Shown here: in pieces, positions 58,091-64,000 of the stretch | How positions within the stretch are numbered: the stretch's first letter is position 1 | How the letters are laid out: each line of letters starts with the position of its first letter | Assembly (NCBI GenBank): GCA_004794655.1 | Contig: SMMW01000555.1 | Location: 3,565,001 to 3,629,000, forward strand | From: Marisa cornuarietis | Taxonomy: Eukaryota; Mollusca; Gastropoda; Architaenioglossa; Ampullariidae | Direction: 5' to 3' | DNA: 64,000 bases | Notes under the pieces: model-generated | What the model was told of the DNA's origin: nothing | Seen by the model: the letters and a program-made list of their open reading frames with translations, nothing else | Database searches by the model: none | Made by a program: the position numbers and the translations under genes

Positions 58091-60525
58091 GAAGTTGTTT
58101 ATCGTCTTCAAATTCTTACCTCTCCTTGACTACAACCTAAGCCGTAAGCTTTAGAGCAGGGTAATGGAGGAGGGGCTGGGGGGGTAGATACAAATAGCAA
58201 GCGACGGCATTGTGAATAATCTTCTTCTTCTCTCTTCTTCTTCCTGTTTGGCCCTAGTGGCAGATCCGGATGTCGGCATATGAACTGCATGAACTGAACT
58301 GTATGATATTTAAGAGACTTTTGGACAGCAGCCATGCATATTTAGATAGTCACGCTCCTGAGTCCGCCTGCTGCTGTTGATTCTCTTCGGCTCATCGCTT
58401 TACATAATAGTTTTTCAGATATCCGTCTTGCATCCAAGTTCAAGTCCGTTCAGTTGATACCTTTACCTTTCGTATGAGTAAAGCAGAGTGTGTATATATG
58501 TATATGTGTCGGAGGGGGGAGGGGAGAACTATGCAAAATTACGCAGTTTGTCCGATCCTCACAAAATTTGAAAGCTCCGTTCATCTACAGGAAGATCGTA
58601 AAGTGTAATTGGTTGGTGTATTGTTCCGGCACATGTTTATTTTAAAGCTGACTACCCGGAGCATCAGCTTCGCTCGGGTTGACTGCTGACGAGAACTCTT
58701 CCAGTCGTGATGTTGTCAACTTTTGATCTTTCACTTCATTTGAATCGAGCTTATTCATGTGAGGCGCCAGTGTAACGACACAAGAAAACACTTGCACTCT
58801 TATTGTCCCTTCCCTAGCTAAACAGTTTGACAGCTTATGTTCGGCACCGGGGACATGATGTTTTGAGTGAAGCCGCCATTCCCTCCCTCCCTCTCTCTTC
58901 CCCTCTGAAGTGACGACTTTGTCGAAATTTTCGCAGACTAGTAGAAGTATGTCACACTTTCTTCTGCATAACATTGTTTCCCCTGGAGACACTTGAGTGG
59001 AAAAAAATAAGCATGCTCTGGTTCAACGTACACCAACCAACCAAAGTCCATGACCGAACCATAATCAAAAGGAATAACCCCGCCAAATTTGGTTAACATC
59101 GGATGAACGGTGTGCATCGACTATTAATGGGTTTCAGCCACAAACGCACATCGCCACACTTTGCTTTAAAGTTTTATGATTTTAAAAATATGTGGCCCTA
59201 AATTAAAAATAAAATTCTACCCAAAGAAAATTTCAAAGTAACGCGAAAGATCAAAGCAAATTTCGACAAAGTTGTAATTTGAGTATGTTCAAAATTGTGA
59301 TGTCCATCTTTGTTATCAGATCTCGCCAACTTCTGCCCTATGTCTCGTGTAAAGTGCATCGAGCTAACCTCAGTGTAGTGAAATGCACTATATCATTAGT
59401 AGTAGTAGTAGTAGAGCGAAAGATAGGGAAGGAGGGGAGCGAGGGAGGGAGAGGATAAGTCGTATGGCGGCTGGCAACACCGCTTAATAATCTCCTCCTG
59501 GACTCAACGTTGCTTCCATCCGCAGGCATCAGTAATGCAGCAAATACAATAGAACAATACTGACGGGATGCATGTCATTATTATAGAATATCAGAATATT
59601 ATAGATCAAGAATGATAGAGACTTAAGATACTGTATATGTATACCAATAAAGTATTTTTGACTCATGTGTTCTTTTCACAACGGTCTTCTAAATGCACAA
59701 CGAGAGTTGAGGACACAATAAGACATCGACCCAGTTCGCGAGAAAGCTTTTAATCAAGAGACCACATGTTTGTGAGCTTGCACGTTCGAGCAGATAACGT
59801 GTTTAAACAGCTCTAAAGAGAGGCCTGTCCTTTCGCTTACCACGTTTGCTCGACTGACCGTGCAAGCAGCGGGGGACACAATCACTCCCGATTCGCGGGG
59901 GAAAGCTTAGTCCCCACGTACCAGCTGGGTAGAGAGTGGTTCATGCCCACTTGGTGTGGTGTAATCGCCCGCACCTGCCTCTGTGACAGGGTTACTGGAA
60001 CTCTTCCGCTCTACCCCCGTTTCACATCCAAGTTCACCGATAAAGCGTCCTAAAGATTTGTGATAAGCGACTGCAAGTTGAAAAAAGTAGGCGGCCTGCC
60101 ATCGATTTACTCTGTGATGCCTGAATTTTTTTTTTTTTTCGTTAGTCCATGGCAGAAAAAATACAGAATTGATTTTTCTCAAATTAAACGGTCCTTGAAT
60201 ATGTCTCGAGTTACAGAGAACAAGTGGCTGAAGGGAACAGCCAGGTTGCTGGAAGGACGGATCATTTCCAGCGTTTGCCGTCCCATTCCTGCTAATCATG
60301 CAGCACTTGAAGAGGTTAAAGCTGGCTGTGGCAGTGGCAGTTGTTTGTGATTCATCTGTTCAGTGTCCACGTTCTGTAGACAAAGCGGTAGCTGCATTAT
60401 CATTGCGGACGTCCACATCACTTTCCTCGCTCCCCTCCTCCAACTTTGAGTGACATCCTGGCCTGTCTGGGGACACAAGCTGGCGCCAGGGTCTCCATGA
60501 CTCCTTGCGAACAGCGTCGAGCTCA
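58091..60525. other. Gene-free DNA with retroposon scraps
   Basis: No gene can be supported. About 59070-59165 ('CCAAATTTGGTTAACATCGG...') reads like the common decayed end of an RTE or Penelope-type repeat, without a second copy here to prove it. A retroposon tail lies at 59340-59415. Confidence 0.5.
59340..59415 (+). repeat. Retroposon tail with TAG array
   Basis: 'GTGTAAAGTGCATCGAGC' and then 'GTGAAATGCACTATATCATTAG' run into about six TAG triplets. The layout (short stem, then trinucleotide tail) parallels the tails at 41660 and 46630. Confidence 0.55.
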
Positions 60526-60792
60526 GGGGCCAGTTGCACAACATGTTTCTAAACATTAAAATTGTTCTAAAGAAGCAAAAATCTCTTCTCTGCCATTTAG
60601 ATGCATTGCACAAGAACATACCAAAAATTGTACTGACAGGACGGAAAGTCAGACTTAAACAACTTTATCTTATTTAAAGCAGTTTTCGTTTTTAAAATTC
60701 TAAAATTGTGGTGTGCACTTTAAACTGATTACCTAAATAGATATAAGTGCTAAAAGTGTTTAAAATTAGAAATGTGTTGTGCAACTGGACCC
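60526..60792. mobile_element. MITE with CCAGTTGCACAACA terminal inverted repeats
   Basis: The left end GGGGCCAGTTGCACAACA (60526-60543) is matched by the inverted right end TGTTGTGCAACTGGACCC (60775-60792), with one mismatch in 18. The 267-base interior is AT-rich, has partial inner symmetry and encodes nothing. The size and ends fit a non-autonomous DNA transposon. The GGG/GGC tip recalls Harbinger-type elements, but the target duplication is unclear, so the superfamily is open. Confidence 0.82.
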
Positions 60793-61709
60793 AGAGCCTG
60801 TCACTCATGTGTTTCTGTGACAGTCTGTTTCTTCCCCCTTAACCCTCTTTTCTTCTTCCTTTCTCCTCTCACTCTTTCGTGGTATTTTATGCTTTCATCA
60901 CGGTATATGGGGTGATAATTGCAACTAAAATATTATCTGCTATTGTTAGTAAGCTAGAGATTCAGAAATGGAAAACAGTGAAAAATATCAATGGTGTAAC
61001 TCATTTAGTGATAATGTGTCACCAGATAAATATTTATTAAATATTACGTTCAAAGGGAATAGAAGTGGACTGGTTACCATGAGAACAAGAAATTTGGATC
61101 TTGATACTAGTAAGAGGGGGTTTGACCCTGCTGCAACAATACAATGTCACTGATGTCACTGAAGATAAAGTTATCTTTTTATACACTTGCGAGGAATTGA
61201 AACTTTTCGTGAAAAATGTAAATATCTTAGACAAAGAGATTAGGTAGTGTGCTGATACTAAAGAATGAAGATTATAATTATTATCTCTGTAACAAAATAC
61301 ATAGCCTATGCAAGTAAAATTATGGTGAAAACATTTTCAGCAGGCACACTTTGAAAGCCTGATTTACAATGTTGTGCATTAGTTTATGGTATTATGGATG
61401 TAAAAAAAAAAAGGAATATTACACATTGTTCAGTATGTGCTTATATCAACATTCTTGTGAGATGAACCTGTGTCCCTTCAGTATGAGTATAAATGCATGG
61501 TGATCATGCATAAACTTGTTTCGCTTGATGGTCCTGTATATGTTTTAAACCTAACGGAGACATCCATTCTTATAATTATACTGGTTTTTACATGCTGCTT
61601 TACTTTGTTAATACTATGATTGAATCTCCCCTCATGTCATAATAACCAAGTCAGTGAGAGTAAAGATGTCAAGTGTCTCCCTGACTCTCGCTCACTTCTC
61701 TTTCTCGAT
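60793..61709. other. Gene-free AT-rich DNA
   Basis: No domain, tail or inverted repeat is recognised between the MITE and the GAT array. Confidence 0.6.
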
Positions 61710-61730
61710 TGATGATGATGATGATGTTGT

Positions 61731-61822
<92 letters not shown>
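61710..61822. repeat. GAT/ATC trinucleotide microsatellite (~37 units)
   Basis: Nearly pure ATG/GAT triplets over 113 bases with one 'TTGT' interruption near 61726. It is the tail of the inverted retroposon end at 61823-61879. Confidence 0.95.
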
Positions 61823-61879
61823 TCCATTTGTAATGCGCAGGTATCCATTCAGAAGAATGCTCATTGCGCAGCAAAAACA
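61823..61879 (-). repeat. CAT-tailed retroposon 3' end, copy B
   Basis: The reverse complement matches 25264-25320 with about two differences in 57 bases, and its tail is the GAT/CAT array at 61710-61822. Confidence 0.85.
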
Positions 61880-61927
61880 AAATAAATATTATTGTATTAC
61901 AGGAACAAGAGATCTCAGCAAGCAAGC

Positions 61928-61981
61928 AAGCACACACACACACACACACACACAACAATGGTTTATATATATATATATATC
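61928..61981. repeat. CA and AT dinucleotide repeats
   Basis: About twelve CA dinucleotides at 61928-61954, then an AT run ending near 61981. Confidence 0.9.
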
Positions 61982-62514
61982 GCATAGAAGGAAAAGAAGC
62001 AGCGCCTTGGTAGTCTCGGAACTGAACAGATTTAAAACTGGGACCGTGGCAGGCCATGTAAGGGACAGAAAGCCCTAATCTACTTAATGGCTACTCACCC
62101 TGCATGGCTGATGACAGCTTCCCATGGCTAGCAGCTGATGAACCCTGTGTGGTTGGGTGGTGATTCCTGCATTGCTGGGAGCCACAAATATGTGTGACAG
62201 TCTCTGTGTTTCACCCGCGAGCACCATTTTTGGTACAGCAGTGAAGGCCGCTTAGCAGATGCAGATCTGACCTTCGCCTTCATCTGAGTACATCCCTACT
62301 GGGGTGGGCACTGGCTCAGCTGAAAGTTTGTTCCGTGTTATTTTGTTTCCTTGCTTTCCCGGCATCGTCTCCGAGGACGTGCGACATTTGGAAGGAACGG
62401 CTTAGACTGCTGCTCTTCGCGAGTTTTAACATCGAGAAAAAAGGTAAAAGATAAAACTAGCTTTTTTATGTCGTTGGGCGGGGATTGTTGAAATTTTATA
62501 GACCTTTGGTCTCT

Positions 62515-63270
62515 CGTGGTCACTGCCTTTGCCCAGCCACTTGGTCCTGTTATGCGCCAGTCGGGCTTGCAGTACCATGTGTATGTCGACAGTACTCGTC
62601 TCCTGATCTCTGACCCATCTTGCCAACTCCACTGTTCACCAACACTTGGCAATCTCTTGATTTTTTTCAAATACTGGATGTTGACGAACAAATTACAACT
62701 CAACGAGGGAAAAACTGAAGTCATTCTGATAGCCTCCAAACATTTACGTGCACTGGACAAACACCTTCCTCTGTCCACATCACTCACTTTTTCTGGATCC
62801 GCCATCACTCTTTCCCAGGCTTTCAGGAATCTTGGAGTAACTTTAGACACATCATTGTCTTTTGAGAATCGTGTTAGCTGTTTGCAAGTCAATTTTTCTT
62901 GAACTGCGTAGGAGCAGCCGCATTAAACATCTTTTGTCTGTTTCTTCCACCAAACATCTTGTGTCGGTATTTGTATTGTCCAGACTCGACTATTGTAACT
63001 CTGTTCGTCGGTCTACCTGACTCCCTACTCTCGACAAGCTCCAGTGAGAGCTCAGAACAATGATACTCGCATTGTATTCCACAAGCGGAAGACTGATCAT
63101 GTCACACCACTTCTTCGTGACCTGCCCTGGCTGCCAGTCCGGGCTTGCATCGAATTAAAAATCGTCATTCTCTTCTATTGTGTAGTTTATGGTCTCGCCC
63201 CTATTATTATTAATGATAGTAGTAACAGTAGTACTGCTGTTGTAACTGCTCATAGTTTTCAGAAAAGGCA
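62515..63270 (+). mobile_element. CR1/L2-type LINE fragment (RT active site to C-terminus)
   Basis: Read across frames: 'YHVYVDSTRLLIS' (the Y-A-D-D-T box, here Y-V-D-S, so the catalytic pair is lost), 'LTNKLQLNEGKTEVILIASK', 'FRNLGVTLDTSLSFE', then in another frame 'LSRLDYCNS', 'RIVFHKRKTDHVTPLLRDLP' and 'WLPVRACIELKI'. This is the order of a CR1/L2-clade reverse transcriptase. Stops and frame changes show that it is dead. It has no 5' part. Confidence 0.85.
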
Positions 63271-63845
63271 GCCTCGAGTCAATGTAAAACAAGTGTGAAC
63301 GAAGGAAAAATGTGGGAAGGAGAGACAGGACAACCTAGCGACTACATTATTACTGGCTTTTCTGTTCAGACCAATACAATTATGACGAAAAAGAAGATGG
63401 CGATAATGATGTACTAGCAGGAGAATTTATTTTATTGAGCTCAGGTAAACGGTAGGGTATGCCCGTGTACAGAAGTAACAAGCACTTGAAATCATTTTTG
63501 TTCTCTCCACAGTCTAGCTGCTCAAACAGAGATGAATTGTCAGTTGTGTGTGCGCGTCGGTATGTGATGATGTAGGTGTGTCTTAACGATAGTGCAGATG
63601 TAATATTGTCTGATTTTCATGTTTTCTATGATGCACAACTTTATCTTTATTTTGTTCTCATTGTTATCTTGTAACTAGTACTTGTTTTTTTATCTGAGCA
63701 AACTTTCCGAGTATAATTGCCTACTGGGATTAATAAAGTTGGTTACTGTCATTGTCATTGATGACGAGGATGATAAAGACCATGAGAGCGGTACGACCAG
63801 CAACAACACCAACAGCGCCAGTATAATAATTTCGTCGTCGTCGTT

Positions 63846-63908
<63 letters not shown>

Positions 63909-64000
63909 GTTGCTGTTGTTTTTCCAAAAGGTTGTAGTGTCGGTCTGTCAACCCCATCTTGGTCACAAACTCATCGTACCGCCTACAACCCAAAGTTTGG
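63271..64000. other. LINE-like 3' tail and microsatellite
   Basis: 'CTACTGGGATTAATAAAGTTGG' at about 63722 looks like the polyadenylation end of a LINE or transcribed repeat. It is followed by mixed triplets and an ATC array. No gene is seen to the window edge. Confidence 0.5.
63846..63908. repeat. ATC trinucleotide microsatellite (~20 units)
   Basis: Pure ATC/CAT triplets preceded by GTC triplets. Unlike the arrays at 25.3 and 61.7 kb, no conserved retroposon flank is attached. Confidence 0.93.

Noticed and set aside
58642..58992. 116-codon minus-strand open frame
   Set aside because: No domain, signal peptide or homology recognised; the length is within chance for this GC content.
61637..61864. 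Open frame with a long polyhistidine run (and a matching polyserine frame)
   Set aside because: It is the translation of the GAT/CAT microsatellite; the same artefact appears at 25.3 kb. There is no codon bias or flanking domain.

Overview
The window is animal nuclear DNA. It has long introns, split genes with GT-AG (and one AT-AC) introns, abundant microsatellites and several families of eukaryotic transposons. Protein similarity recognised by eye and the repeat style point to a lophotrochozoan, most likely a gastropod mollusc; the species cannot be fixed from sequence alone. No prokaryotic features are present.

Layout. (1) 1-9711, plus strand: the 3' half of a secreted class-2-type semaphorin gene (end of Sema domain, PSI, Ig-like domain, short Cys-rich tail, stop). 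A large intron holds a dead LINE on the opposite strand. (2) 9712-16898: semaphorin 3' UTR and AT-rich intergenic DNA without a gene. (3) 16899-21268, minus strand: a small CFAP141 (C1orf189-like) axonemal gene of five coding exons, with a dead Tc1/mariner copy in one intron. (4) About 0.8 kb of shared upstream DNA, then 22072-40695, plus strand: a complete importin-11 (IPO11) gene that I could assemble into 24 coding exons and 971 codons in one continuous frame. It includes a minor-spliceosome AT-AC intron. Its introns carry a tRNA-derived SINE-like piece, a piggyBac-type TTAA element and an 814-bp inverted-repeat element. (5) 40696-52888: gene-poor DNA with short tandem arrays, a broken STRAD pseudokinase retrocopy, CR1/L2-type LINE debris and retroposon tails. 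(6) 52889-55528: a 5'-LTR, tRNA-Pro-type primer site and gag-protease ORF of a Ty3/gypsy-like element on the minus strand. It is cut off before reverse transcriptase and bracketed by perfect 168-bp direct repeats that cannot be target-site duplications. (7) 55529-64000: minisatellites, a 267-bp MITE, a CAT-tailed retroposon end, another LINE fragment and large trinucleotide microsatellites.

The three real genes have unrelated jobs: axon-guidance ligand, ciliary microtubule inner protein and nuclear import receptor. The only functional link suggested by layout is the head-to-head CFAP141/IPO11 pair. I found no convincing undescribed multi-gene system. The most interesting signals are the AT-AC intron, the retroelement junction that looks like two alleles stitched together, the semaphorin Ig domain lacking both canonical cysteines, and repeated duplication of 3' splice regions in IPO11.
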